A stretch of DNA of 59,958 nucleotides, from positions 1 to 59,958 of the forward strand of contig VBMV01000074.1 of the NCBI GenBank assembly GCA_005878835.1. Direction: 5' to 3'. Each line of letters opens with the position of its first letter. The first letter of the stretch is position 1. Position numbers and translations under genes: made by a program. Source of the stretch: Gammaproteobacteria bacterium (lineage in GTDB: Bacteria > Pseudomonadota > Gammaproteobacteria > Steroidobacterales > Steroidobacteraceae). Under the pieces are notes generated by a model. The model was not told where the DNA came from. It saw only the letters and a program-made list of their open reading frames with translations, and did not search any database. Shown here piece after piece: positions 33,553 to 42,570 of the stretch.

Positions 33553-34293
33553 TCACTCGAGGTGGGCGGTCCTGCAGATGCGCCGCTCGAGCCCGGCGAG
33601 GGCGTCATAGAGCAGGATCGCCATCAGGCCGGTCACGAGTCCCCCCTGCAGGATGAAGGCGTTGTTGTTGGACAGGAGCCCCGCGATGATCACCTCGCCG
33701 AGTCCCTTGGCGGCCACCGTCGATCCGATCGTCGCCGTGCCGACGTTGATGACCAGGGACAGCCGGATGCCCTCCAGAATCAGCGGTAACGCCAGCGGCA
33801 ACTCCACGGACAGCAGGCGCTGGCGCGCGCTCATGCCCATGCCGCTCGCGGCCTCCAGGACCTGCGGCGGACAGGTCTGCAGGCCGACGATCGTGTTCTC
33901 GAAGATGGGCAGGAGGCCATAGGCAAAGAGCGCGATCAGCGTCGGCTTCTCGCCGAACCCGACCAGCGGCACGGTGACTGCGAGCACCGCCACCGGCGGG
34001 AAGGTCTGACCGATGTTGACGAGGGTGCGCGACAGCGGCAGGAATTGCGCGCCGCTCGGGCGGGTCACCAGAATGCCCAGCCCGACGGCCACCAGGGTGC
34101 TCGCGGCGGCGGCGCAGCACACCACGCCGAGATGCGCGAGCGCAAGCGTCAGCAGGTTGCCCTGATCGTAGATCGGCGGCGCGCCATACTGCGTGAGCGG
34201 CGTGAACAGCGGCGCGAAGCTCTGGGGCATCAACAGGAACCCCAGCAGCAGGGCGAGCGCTGCGAGTCGCAGGATGGCAGCCATGCCCGGCAT
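33553..34293 (-). CDS. yehW: Betaine/osmoprotectant ABC transporter permease (YehW-like)
   Basis: About 246 residues from an ATG at 34293 that shares its A with the stop of the ATPase gene (TGATG). About six membrane helices form the OpuCB/ProW-type permease fold; the EAA-like loop region reads VLEAASGMGMSARQRLLSVELPLALP. Gene order OsmF-YehY-YehX-YehW matches the E. coli betaine importer of this name. It forms the inner-membrane channel with the YehY-like permease. Last gene of the minus-strand operon. Confidence 0.88.
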   Translation of the reverse strand: MPGMAAILRLAALALLLGFLLMPQSFAPLFTPLTQYGAPPIYDQGNLLTLALAHLGVVCCAAAASTLVAVGLGILVTRPSGAQFLPLSRTLVNIGQTFPPVAVLAVTVPLVGFGEKPTLIALFAYGLLPIFENTIVGLQTCPPQVLEAASGMGMSARQRLLSVELPLALPLILEGIRLSLVINVGTATIGSTVAAKGLGEVIIAGLLSNNNAFILQGGLVTGLMAILLYDALAGLERRICRTAHLE

Positions 34294-35228
34294 CAGCCCG
34301 GTCGCCCGCGCTCGAGGATGGCCGCGATCGTGAGGTAGCCGCGCCGCGTGCCGTCCGCGTCCATGACCACGGCCGAGTCGGCGCCGCGCCACAGGAGCTC
34401 GGAGAGCACCTCGCGCAGCGACGCCGCGGCCGCAACGGCCGGCCCCTCCGAGACGCCCGGCAGCGCCGCCTCGCCCGCCGTGGTGAGCGACAGCAGTCGC
34501 ATCGCCCGGTCCGAGACGCCGGTCATGCGCGACACGAAAGGGTCCGCCGGGCGCGTGAGCAGCACCGCGGGGCGATCGTACTGCAGCAGCCGGCCGTGGC
34601 TCATGACCGCGACGTGATCACCCAGACGGAAGGCCTCGTCCATGTCGTGGGTCACGAGCACGATGGTCGTGCCGAAGCGTCGCTGAATGTCGAGCAGGTC
34701 ATCCTGCGCCTTCGCGCGGATGATGGGATCGAGGGCGCCGAAGGGTTCATCCATCAGCAGCACCGCCGGCTCGGCGGCGAGCGCCCGCGCCACACCGACG
34801 CGCTGTTGCTGCCCGCCCGAGAGCTGATGCGGGAAGGCTCCCGCGTAGGCGCCCGGATCGAGCTGGAACACCAGGAGCAGCTCCTCGACACGGGCGCGGA
34901 TGCGAGCCTCATCCCAGCCGAGCAGTCGCGGCACGGTCGCGATGTTCTCCGCCACCGTGCGGTGCGGGAACAGGCCGTGTCCCTGGATCGCATAGCCGAT
35001 CCGGCGCCGCAGCAGGTGCGCAGGCTCGCCGGTCGTGTCGTGGCCGTCGATCAGCACCCGACCGCGGGTCGGCTCGATGAGGCGATTGATCATGCGCAGC
35101 AGAGTCGATTTTCCCGAGCCGGAGGTGCCCACGATCACGGTGATCGAGTTGCGCTCGATCACCATGGACACGCCGTCGACGACCGTCGTCGCCCCGTACT
35201 GCTTGCTGAGGTTCTCGACGCTGATCAT
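34293..35228 (-). CDS. yehX: Betaine/osmoprotectant ABC transporter ATPase with C-terminal CBS region (YehX/OpuCA-like)
   Basis: 311 residues. Walker [10 protein letters not shown] (34-42), Q-loop region [13 protein letters not shown], signature LSGGQQQR (136-143), Walker B VLLMDEP (157-163) and H-loop THDMDEA are all present. A C-terminal region (about 255-308, [20 protein letters not shown] and YLTIAAIL) is CBS-like, as in ionic-strength-sensing OpuCA/ProV proteins. The ATG overlaps the stop of the YehY-like gene (ATGA). Powers uptake of glycine betaine, choline or similar compounds. Confidence 0.92.
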   Translation of the reverse strand: MISVENLSKQYGATTVVDGVSMVIERNSITVIVGTSGSGKSTLLRMINRLIEPTRGRVLIDGHDTTGEPAHLLRRRIGYAIQGHGLFPHRTVAENIATVPRLLGWDEARIRARVEELLLVFQLDPGAYAGAFPHQLSGGQQQRVGVARALAAEPAVLLMDEPFGALDPIIRAKAQDDLLDIQRRFGTTIVLVTHDMDEAFRLGDHVAVMSHGRLLQYDRPAVLLTRPADPFVSRMTGVSDRAMRLLSLTTAGEAALPGVSEGPAVAAAASLREVLSELLWRGADSAVVMDADGTRRGYLTIAAILERGRPG

Positions 35229-36406
35229 TGCCGCGCCCGATCCAGGACCTCCGCCAGCGCATCGAGTACCACGGCGGCGGAGAAGGCGAGTGCCACGATC
35301 GGAATCGCCCCGAGCAGCACCAGGTCGATGGCCGTCTGCCCGATCCCCTGAAAGACGAAGGTCCCGAGTCCGCCGCCGCCGATGAGGGCGGCGACGGTCA
35401 CCATGCCGATGTTCTGCACCAGTACGATGCGGATGCCGGTGAGAATGACCGGCAGCGCCAGAATGAGCTCGATGCCCGTCAGGATCTGCCAGCTCGTCAT
35501 GCCCATGCCACGCGCGGCTTCGACCGCGGCCCGCGGCACCCGCTTCAGCCCCGCAACCGTATTGGCGGCGATCGGCAGCAGCGAATACAGAAACAGGGCC
35601 ACCGCCGCCGGTGCGGCACCGATGCCACGGATCCCGAGCGCCGCAGCCAGCGGCACGGCGGCGGCCAGCGCCGCGAGCGGCACCATCAGAATGCCGAACA
35701 GCGCGATCGCCGGAATCGTCTGGATCACGTTGAGCGTCCCCAGCACGCCCGAGCGCAGCCGCGGGACGCGGTGGCACAGAATGCCGATCGGCAGCGCCAC
35801 CAGCACGGCAGCGGCGAGCGATCCCAGGGCGAGCCACACGTGCTGGCGTGCCTCGCGCGCGAAGCGATCGGCGTTGACCGCGTACTCGCGCATCACGGAG
35901 AGATGGTCGAACGTGCCATGCGCCAGGGCGAGTCCGGCAACGACGATGGACAGAGCCAGGAACAGCACGCGCAGGCCAGGCCCCGGGCGCATGCGTGTGA
36001 CGGCATCGGTCGCCATCAGGCCGAGGCACATGAGCAGCACCCAGAAACCGGCGCCGGGTGCGACGCGCACCACTTTGTTGCCGGCGGGTGTGAGCGCATC
36101 CCCGGCCGCGGCCACCGCGAGCGCTACGGCGGCGACCCCCAGCAGCGCTGCGCCGAGCCGTACGCGGGCGTTGGATACCCCGAGGGCTGCGATCGCCGCG
36201 CAGATCAGGACCGCCTGGCAGCCGAGCGCTCCCCACGCCGGCAGCGCGTCCAGCAGCCCGCGTGGATCGCCGGGCACGATGCGGTTGGACTTCAAGACCA
36301 CGAACGGCAGGAACACGGCGGCCACGGCCCCGGCGCCCGCGAGCAGCGCACCGAGGGGGTCGAGCCTGCGCAGCCGCGGCACCGTCAGCGCCGTGCGCAC
36401 ACTCAC
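35225..36406 (-). CDS. yehY: Betaine/osmoprotectant ABC transporter permease with extended N-terminus (YehY-like)
   Basis: 393 residues from a GTG at 36406 that overlaps the OsmF stop by 4 nt. The N-terminal half adds several membrane helices ([20 protein letters not shown] onward), as in E. coli YehY. The C-terminal half is the transport domain with [20 protein letters not shown] and the coupling loop [20 protein letters not shown]. The open frame extends upstream to 36862 inside osmF, but the GTG with its tight overlap is the natural start. Confidence 0.9.
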   Translation of the reverse strand: MSVRTALTVPRLRRLDPLGALLAGAGAVAAVFLPFVVLKSNRIVPGDPRGLLDALPAWGALGCQAVLICAAIAALGVSNARVRLGAALLGVAAVALAVAAAGDALTPAGNKVVRVAPGAGFWVLLMCLGLMATDAVTRMRPGPGLRVLFLALSIVVAGLALAHGTFDHLSVMREYAVNADRFAREARQHVWLALGSLAAAVLVALPIGILCHRVPRLRSGVLGTLNVIQTIPAIALFGILMVPLAALAAAVPLAAALGIRGIGAAPAAVALFLYSLLPIAANTVAGLKRVPRAAVEAARGMGMTSWQILTGIELILALPVILTGIRIVLVQNIGMVTVAALIGGGGLGTFVFQGIGQTAIDLVLLGAIPIVALAFSAAVVLDALAEVLDRARQ

Positions 36407-37314
36407 TTGAGAAAGCCCTTCGCCTTCAGGTAGTCCTCGGCGACCGAACCTTCCGATTCGCCGTCGATCTGCACGCGCGCATTGAGCTGTTGCAGCGTCT
36501 CGCGACTGAAACTGTCCATCAGCGGCTTCACGATCGAGGCGATCTGCGGGTGCGCCTCGAGGACCGCCTCGCGAACGATCGGCACCGGCGCGTACACCGG
36601 CTGGTCGTGCCGGTCGTCCTCGAGGGCCTGGAGGTTCGCGGCGAGGATGCCACCGTCGGTCCCGTACACCATGGCCGTGTTCGCGCCGTTGGTGCGCGCG
36701 GCCGCAGCCCCGATGGTCGCCGCGGTCTCCCCGCCGGCGAGCACGATCAACTGGTCGGAGCGCAGCCTGAACCCGTAGGTCTTCTCCAGCGAGCGCAGGG
36801 TGCCGGCGTTGGCGAACTCGGCCGAGCAGACGAGCACCACCTTGCCGCCGCCCGCTACCCATCTGCCGAAGTCGCTCATGGTCCTGAGGTTGTTCGCCAG
36901 GGCCACGTCGCGGCGCACGGCCAGCGCCCAGGCGTTGCTGGCCCTCGCGGGTGTGAGCCAGACGATGTGGTTGGCGGCGTAATCGAGTCTGGCGCCGAGC
37001 TCATAGCCCTGTTGCAGGTCCTTCCAGGCGGGGTTGGACGCCACGTTGAAAAAGAACCCCGCATTGCCGGTGTATTCGACGTACAGATCGACCTCGCCGG
37101 AGAGCAGCGCCTTGCGAACGACCGGCGTCGCACCGATCTTGGTGCGATCGAGCGTCTGGATCCCATGCGCGTTCAGCAGCAGGCGGATCATCTCTCCGAT
37201 CATCGCTGACTCGCTCGAGAGCTTGGAGGAAACCACGACCGCGGCCGGCAGCGGGGGCGACACGCTCAGCGCCAGCGCCGCCGCCACGCACAGCGACTTC
37301 AGAATGTTCGCCAC
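36403..37314 (-). CDS. osmF: Periplasmic betaine/quaternary-amine binding protein (OsmF/YehZ-like)
   Basis: 303 residues. A signal peptide (about 1-24, MANILKSLCVAAALALSVSP) is followed by the OpuAC fold: VVSSKLSSESAMIGEMIRLL, DRTKIGATPVVRKALLSGEV, DLYVEYTGNAG and the typical NTAMVYGTDGGILAANLQAL. It captures glycine betaine, choline or related compounds and delivers them to the YehY/YehW permease. First gene of the four-gene minus-strand importer operon and divergent from soxB across 132 bp. A shared regulator of uptake and breakdown would bind there, though I see no clear operator. Confidence 0.9.
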   Translation of the reverse strand: MANILKSLCVAAALALSVSPPLPAAVVVSSKLSSESAMIGEMIRLLLNAHGIQTLDRTKIGATPVVRKALLSGEVDLYVEYTGNAGFFFNVASNPAWKDLQQGYELGARLDYAANHIVWLTPARASNAWALAVRRDVALANNLRTMSDFGRWVAGGGKVVLVCSAEFANAGTLRSLEKTYGFRLRSDQLIVLAGGETAATIGAAAARTNGANTAMVYGTDGGILAANLQALEDDRHDQPVYAPVPIVREAVLEAHPQIASIVKPLMDSFSRETLQQLNARVQIDGESEGSVAEDYLKAKGFLK

Positions 37315-37446
37315 CCCTCACCCCCTGCCGACCGCTCGGGGCCGACGATCGCGCAGCGCTGCACACTGTCGGTTGTCGCTGCGCACGTCAAGGGCGGCGC
37401 GAGCGCGTGTGCCGGCCCGCACTGCGCTCTATCATGGCGGGCAGCG

Positions 37447-38754
37447 ATGAATCCGCAACCGAAATCCCACCCGACGCCTGCGCGTGCGCGGCGTGTGTCG
37501 AGCGGCCGCTATTCGCTCTGGCGAGTGTTTCTCGAGGGACTCACCGGCCAGCGCGGCTGGTCGCGCGCCTGGGCGAAGGCGACACCGCGCGAGCGCTACC
37601 GCGTGGTGATCGTCGGCGGCGGCGGTCATGGACTGGCGACCGCCTTCTACCTCGCCACCGAGTACGGCATCAGCGACGTGGCGGTGCTGGAGCAGGGCCC
37701 GCTCGGGCTGGGCAACGTCGGGCGTAACACGACCATCATCCGTTCCAACTACTTCCACCCGCAGAATATCCGCTTCTACGAGCACTCGCTCAAGCTGTGG
37801 GAAGGGCTCGAGCGAGCGCTGAATTTCAATGCCATGGTGAGCCAGCGCGGCACGCTCAACCTGTTTCACAGCGAGGCGCAGCGCGATCTGTTCACGCGGC
37901 GCGCCAACATGATGCGCCTGCTCGGCGTGGACGCCGAAGCCCTGAGCCGCGAGGCGGTGAAGGAGCTGGTGCCGCTCGTTGATCTGGATAACGGCCGCTA
38001 CCCCGTGCTGGGCGGGTTCCTGCAGCGCCGTGGCGGCACGGTTCGCCACGATGCGGTCGCCTGGGGTTATGCGCGGGCGGCATCGGAAGCCGGTGTCGAC
38101 ATCGTCGAGGACTGCGAAGTCACCGGCATCACCCGCGACGGATCGCGGGTGACCGGAGTCGAGACCACCCGCGGGCACATTACGGCCGACACGGTATGCC
38201 TGGCCGTCGCCGGGCATTCGTCGCGACTCGCCGCGATGGCGGGACTTACGCTCCCGATCGAGAGCCACGTGCTGCAGGCCTTCGTGAGCGAAGGCATCAA
38301 GCCGGTGCTCGATGTCGTCCTGACCTACGGTGCCGGACACTTCTACGTCAGCCAGTCGGACAAGGGCGGACTGGTGTTCGGCGGCGCCATCGACGGCTAC
38401 AACAGCTACGGCCAGCGCGGCACGCTGCCGATGGCGGAAGAAGTGGCCGCGGCCGCCGTGACGCTGCTGCCGGGGCTCGCGCGCCTCAAGGTGCTGCGGC
38501 AATGGGGCGGTGTCATGGACATGAGCATGGACGGCTCCCCGATCATTTCCGCGACGCCGCTCGAGGGCCTGTTCGTGAATGGCGGCTGGTGCTACGGCGG
38601 CTTCAAGGCGATCCCGGCCGGGGGCCTGGCCACGGCGCACCTCATCGCGCGCCAGGCGCCGCACCCGCTCGCCGCTCACCTGGGTCTGGAGCGCTTCGCC
38701 GCCGGACGCACCGTCGATGAGCGCGGTGCCGGCCCGTTCCCGTACGCTCACTGA
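37447..38754 (+). CDS. soxB: Sarcosine oxidase subunit beta (heterotetrameric)
   Basis: 435 residues. FAD-binding Rossmann motif VVIVGGGGHGLATAFYLA (about 53-70), then GNVGRNTTIIRSNYFHP, characteristic of SoxB. Later segments LQRRGGTVRHDAVAWGYARA (with a His that may carry covalent FMN) and NGGWCYGGFKAIPAGG also fit. The heterotetramer oxidises sarcosine to glycine and H2O2 and passes the methyl group to tetrahydrofolate as a methylene unit. First of the soxBDAG operon. Twelve bases separate it from soxD. Confidence 0.95.
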   Translation: MNPQPKSHPTPARARRVSSGRYSLWRVFLEGLTGQRGWSRAWAKATPRERYRVVIVGGGGHGLATAFYLATEYGISDVAVLEQGPLGLGNVGRNTTIIRSNYFHPQNIRFYEHSLKLWEGLERALNFNAMVSQRGTLNLFHSEAQRDLFTRRANMMRLLGVDAEALSREAVKELVPLVDLDNGRYPVLGGFLQRRGGTVRHDAVAWGYARAASEAGVDIVEDCEVTGITRDGSRVTGVETTRGHITADTVCLAVAGHSSRLAAMAGLTLPIESHVLQAFVSEGIKPVLDVVLTYGAGHFYVSQSDKGGLVFGGAIDGYNSYGQRGTLPMAEEVAAAAVTLLPGLARLKVLRQWGGVMDMSMDGSPIISATPLEGLFVNGGWCYGGFKAIPAGGLATAHLIARQAPHPLAAHLGLERFAAGRTVDERGAGPFPYAH

Positions 38755-38766
38755 ACTGCAGCGCCC

Positions 38767-39051
38767 ATGCTGCGCATCCCCTGCCCGTGGTGCGGTGAAC
38801 GCGACGAGACCGAGTTTCGCTATCGGGGCGACGCCAGCAAGGTGCGGCCCGCCGCCGACGCGGGACTTGCGGCGTTCACCGCCTATGTCTACGAGCGGGA
38901 CAACCACTGCGGCTGGCATCTGGAGTGGTGGTTGCACGTGGGCGGCTGCCGCAGGCTACTGAAGGTCGTGCGCCACACGCTCAGCCACGAGATTCACGCG
39001 GTCGGCGGCCCCGAGGATCAATTGTCCCCTCCGCCGGGACTCACGCGCTGA
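38767..39051 (+). CDS. soxD: Sarcosine oxidase subunit delta
   Basis: 94 residues, usual length. Zinc ligands are visible: CPWCG (Cys6, Cys9), His57 and Cys61 (WLHVGGC); the middle YERDNHCGWHLEWW is a SoxD hallmark. A structural zinc subunit of the heterotetrameric enzyme. Its stop shares a base with the soxA ATG (TGATG). Confidence 0.95.
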   Translation: MLRIPCPWCGERDETEFRYRGDASKVRPAADAGLAAFTAYVYERDNHCGWHLEWWLHVGGCRRLLKVVRHTLSHEIHAVGGPEDQLSPPPGLTR

Positions 39052-41990
39052 TGCGCGCTCCCGGCCGTATCGCCCGCGGTCTGCTGACCGACCCCGATCG
39101 GCCGGTGGGCTTTCGCTTCGACGGGCGCAGCATGCAGGGCCTTGCGGGCGACACGCTCGCCGCGGCTCTGCTCGCCAACGGCCAGCGCCTCGTTGCCCGC
39201 AGCTTCAAGTACCACCGGCCGCGCGGCATCGTGACGGCAGGTCCCGAAGAGCCCTGTGCGCTCGTCGACGTGATCGGCGTGAGCGGACGCGAGCCCAACC
39301 GGCTCGCCACGACGCTGCTGCTGCACGAGGGCCTCGTGGCCGAAAGCCAGAACCGCTGGCCGTCGCTGCGGTTTGATGTGCTGGCGGTCAACGATCTGAT
39401 GGGCCGGTTCCTGCCGGCGGGTTTTTACTACAAGACGTTCATGGCGCCGGGCTGGGCCTGGGAGCGGCTCTACGAGCCCCTCATCCGCCGGGCCGCAGGC
39501 TTAGGCAGGCTCGAGGCGATCGTCGGCGATCATGCAGCGCCCGCCGAGACCGTGCACGACCACGCCGATGTGCTGGTAGTGGGCGCGGGCACCGCGGGGC
39601 TCGCCGCCGCGCACCGACTGGGCACGAGCGGCCTCAAGGTGATGCTCGCTGACCAGGACGTCGTACTGGGCGGCGGCTCGCTGCTCGATGCGCGCTGGAG
39701 CGCCTGGCGCGAGAGCCTGTGTGCGGGGCTCGCCGGCCTGGCCACGGTGCGCTGCCTGCCCCGCACCACGGTGCTCGGCGCCTACGGCCACGGCGTGTTC
39801 GGGGCGCTCGAGACCCTCTCACCCCCCGAGGCGGCCCGTTTCGATGGCCTGCGGGAGCGGCTGCGGATCATCCGCGCCCGGCGCGTGGTGTGCGCCACCG
39901 GTGCGCTCGAGCGGCTGATCGCTTTCCCGGGCAACGACCTGCCGGGCGTGATGCTCGCGGGTGCCGCGCATCAGTATCTGAGACGCTACGGGGTGGCGGT
40001 GGGCCGCCGTCCGGTGTTCTTCCTCAACAGCGACGAGGCCTACGAGGCGGTGTTCGCCTTGAGCGGCGCCGGCATCGAATGCGCAGTTGTCGACGTGCGC
40101 GAGAGCTCGCTCGCCGCCGAGCGTGCGCGCGCGCTTGGTGTCGAGGTGCACGGCGGCGCCGTGGTCGAGGGGGCTTACGGGCGCGACGGGGTCCGCGCCG
40201 TCAGGGTCGTGGACGTGACCGGGCGCGCTCGGCGCGAGCTCGCGGCGGACTGCCTGCTCATGTCCGGAGGGTATTCCCCGGCGACCACGCTGGCGAGCCA
40301 GCTCGGCGCACGGCTCACGTGGCAGGAGGCGATCGCAGCCTTTACCGCCGACCTGGCGCCCGCCATCGGGCAGATGGCCGGCGCGGCGCGGGGTGTCTTC
40401 GGACTCGCGGCCGCCGCGCGTGACGGCGAGAGTGCGGCGCGAACGCTCGCGGCGCAACTCGCTCGGCCGGTAGGCGCCGCGGACCCGGGCGTGGATCTGC
40501 CGCCCGATGCGGACGTCACACCGATCGCCGCGCTGTGGGAGGTGCGCGGACCGGCCAAGGCTTTCGTCGATCTGCAGAACGATGTGACCGCCGCCGACGT
40601 GCGGCTGAGCTGTCGCGAGGGCTACGAGCACGTCGAGCACATGAAGCGCTTCACCACCCATGGCATGGCGACCGACCAGGGCCGCATCGGGGGACTGGTG
40701 GGGAGCGCGGTGCTGGCGCAGGCGCGCGGCGTGCCGCTGTGGCAGGTCGGGCAGACGAGGCCCCGCCCGTTCGCCCAGCCGGTTCCCTTCGCGGCACTCG
40801 CCGGTGGCGAAGTCCGCGAGCACTACCGACCCAAGCGCCGGCTGCCGCTGCACGACTGGCACGAGGCCGCGGGCGCGACCTTCGTGTCCACGGGGCTGTG
40901 GCTGCGGCCGCTCGTCTACTCGCCTCGACAGGGGTGGGAGGCGGTGCTGAACGAGGCCCGCGCCGTACGCCGCTCGGTCGGCATCACCGACGTGTCGACC
41001 CTCGGCAAGATCGACGTGCAGGGGCCGGACGCCGCGCGGTTCCTGGACTTCATCTACGCGAGCTCGTTTGCCACCCTCGCGGTCGGTCGCGCCCGCTACG
41101 GCATCATGTTGCGCGAGGACGGGATGCTGCTCGACGACGGTACCACCTCGCGGCTCGCTCCCGAGCACTTCCTCGTCACGACCACCACGGCGAACGCGAC
41201 GGCGACGCTCGAGCACATGGAATTCCATCTGCAGGCCGTGTGGCCGCGGCTGGATGTGCTGCTCACCGATGTCGGCGATCAGTGGGCGCAGTTCGCGGTC
41301 GCCGGGCCGCGCTCGCGCGAGGTCGTGGCTGCGGTGGTCGCGGGCCTCGAACTGTCCAACGAAGCCTTTCCGTTCATGGCGGCGAGCGTCGCCACCATCG
41401 CCGGCGTTGCGGGACGGGTGTTCCGCATCTCGTTCTCGGGCGAGCTCGCCTACGAGCTCGCGGTACCGGCCCGTCACGCGCTCGCGGTGTGGTCGGCGGT
41501 GCTCGAGGCGGGCAAGCGCTTCGGTATCGCGCCCTACGGCCTCGATGCGCTCAACACGCTGCGCATCGAGAAGGGTCACGTGACCGCCGCGGAGCTGAAC
41601 GGCAACACCAGCGCCGACGACCTCGGCATGCAGCGGATGCTGAAGAAGCACGGTGATTTCATCGGCCGCGCGCTGTCGCAGCGCCCCGGCCTCACGGCGC
41701 CCGAGCGCCTGCAGCTCGTCGGCGTGAGACCCCTGGCGCGCGCGCACCGCCTGCGAAACGGCTTGCAGCTCGTCGCACCCGAGGCGCGCACTACGAGTCT
41801 CGGCTACGTGACCTCCTCGACCCCCTCGGTCGAGAGCGACGGCTGGGTGGGCCTGGCGCTGGTGGCGGGCGGCCGCCGGCGGTTGGGTCAGCGGCTGATC
41901 GGCACATCGCCGGTTCACGACGAGGCCATCGAGATCGAGATCGTGAGCCCGCACATGCTCGATCCGGAGAACCTTCGTGTCCGCGCCTGA
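39051..41990 (+). CDS. soxA: Sarcosine oxidase subunit alpha
   Basis: 979 residues, full length. N-terminal ferredoxin-like 2Fe-2S-fold region (about 10-90, FDGRSMQGLAGDTLAAALLA and SFKYHRPRGI); dinucleotide-binding domain at about 170 (VLVVGAGTAGLAAAHRLG) for NAD; a second region with CLLMSGGYSP; and a C-terminal GcvT-like folate-binding domain (about 600-979, ITDVSTLGKIDVQGPDAARF; ENTRY-like LNTLRIEKGH). It holds the folate site that captures the methylene group. The ATG at 39051 overlaps the soxD stop; the frame is open further upstream inside soxD. Confidence 0.96.
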   Translation: MRAPGRIARGLLTDPDRPVGFRFDGRSMQGLAGDTLAAALLANGQRLVARSFKYHRPRGIVTAGPEEPCALVDVIGVSGREPNRLATTLLLHEGLVAESQNRWPSLRFDVLAVNDLMGRFLPAGFYYKTFMAPGWAWERLYEPLIRRAAGLGRLEAIVGDHAAPAETVHDHADVLVVGAGTAGLAAAHRLGTSGLKVMLADQDVVLGGGSLLDARWSAWRESLCAGLAGLATVRCLPRTTVLGAYGHGVFGALETLSPPEAARFDGLRERLRIIRARRVVCATGALERLIAFPGNDLPGVMLAGAAHQYLRRYGVAVGRRPVFFLNSDEAYEAVFALSGAGIECAVVDVRESSLAAERARALGVEVHGGAVVEGAYGRDGVRAVRVVDVTGRARRELAADCLLMSGGYSPATTLASQLGARLTWQEAIAAFTADLAPAIGQMAGAARGVFGLAAAARDGESAARTLAAQLARPVGAADPGVDLPPDADVTPIAALWEVRGPAKAFVDLQNDVTAADVRLSCREGYEHVEHMKRFTTHGMATDQGRIGGLVGSAVLAQARGVPLWQVGQTRPRPFAQPVPFAALAGGEVREHYRPKRRLPLHDWHEAAGATFVSTGLWLRPLVYSPRQGWEAVLNEARAVRRSVGITDVSTLGKIDVQGPDAARFLDFIYASSFATLAVGRARYGIMLREDGMLLDDGTTSRLAPEHFLVTTTTANATATLEHMEFHLQAVWPRLDVLLTDVGDQWAQFAVAGPRSREVVAAVVAGLELSNEAFPFMAASVATIAGVAGRVFRISFSGELAYELAVPARHALAVWSAVLEAGKRFGIAPYGLDALNTLRIEKGHVTAAELNGNTSADDLGMQRMLKKHGDFIGRALSQRPGLTAPERLQLVGVRPLARAHRLRNGLQLVAPEARTTSLGYVTSSTPSVESDGWVGLALVAGGRRRLGQRLIGTSPVHDEAIEIEIVSPHMLDPENLRVRA

Positions 41991-42570
41991 CTCCCTGCCG
42001 ATGCCGCGCGCGACTCCCGGCATCCGGCTCGCATCCTGCGCGGTGGATATCGTCGAGATCGCCGCTCTGCACGGGCGCGCGCCCGAGCTCGAGAACATCG
42101 CGGGTGCCCGGGGGCTCGACCTGCCGGTGTTGGGACGGGTGGCGGTGGCGAGCGGTCAACTGGCGCTTGGCGTGCGCCCGGCGCGCTGGCTGCTGCTCGC
42201 CCGGCCGGCGCACTCGGGCGCGACCGCGGCGCGCTGGCAGGCCGCCTGTGGGCGCGCCGGCGCCGCGGTCGACCTGTCGTCGGGGCTCGCGGCGTGGCGC
42301 CTCGCCGGGCCGCAGGTCCGGGACGCGCTTGCCAGGGCGTGTCGCCTGGACCTGGATCCGCAGGTCTTCCCGGCAGGCAGCGCGGCCGCCACCGTCATGG
42401 CGCAGGTGGGGGTCATCCTCGCGGTGCTGCCATCGGGGCTGCTGCTGCTCACGCCCACGAGCACCGCGCGGCACTTGCGCGCATGGCTTGCCTCCACGGC
42501 GAAGCCCTTCGGGCTCGTGTCCGAGGCGGATGTTACTGTTGGCGTACTGTCCGGAGATCGAGCGACATGA
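41977..42570 (+). CDS. soxG: Sarcosine oxidase subunit gamma
   Basis: 197 residues from a GTG overlapping the end of soxA by 14 bp. It resembles the small GcvT-like gamma subunit: DLPVLGRVAVASGQLALGVR, ARWLLLARP, VDLSSGLAAWRLAGPQVRDA and a C-terminal TSTARHLRAWL. Completes the B-D-A-G heterotetramer. Its stop overlaps the ATG of the next gene (ATGA), tying the frameshifted dehydrogenase into the same operon. Confidence 0.9.
   Translation: MSAPDSLPMPRATPGIRLASCAVDIVEIAALHGRAPELENIAGARGLDLPVLGRVAVASGQLALGVRPARWLLLARPAHSGATAARWQAACGRAGAAVDLSSGLAAWRLAGPQVRDALARACRLDLDPQVFPAGSAAATVMAQVGVILAVLPSGLLLLTPTSTARHLRAWLASTAKPFGLVSEADVTVGVLSGDRAT

Noticed and set aside
39819-42098. A 759-codon open frame antisense to soxA, and other long antisense frames in this GC-rich DNA
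   Set aside because: The coding strand has intact family motifs throughout, and the antisense product is a low-complexity Arg/Ala/Gly/His sequence with no recognisable domain.
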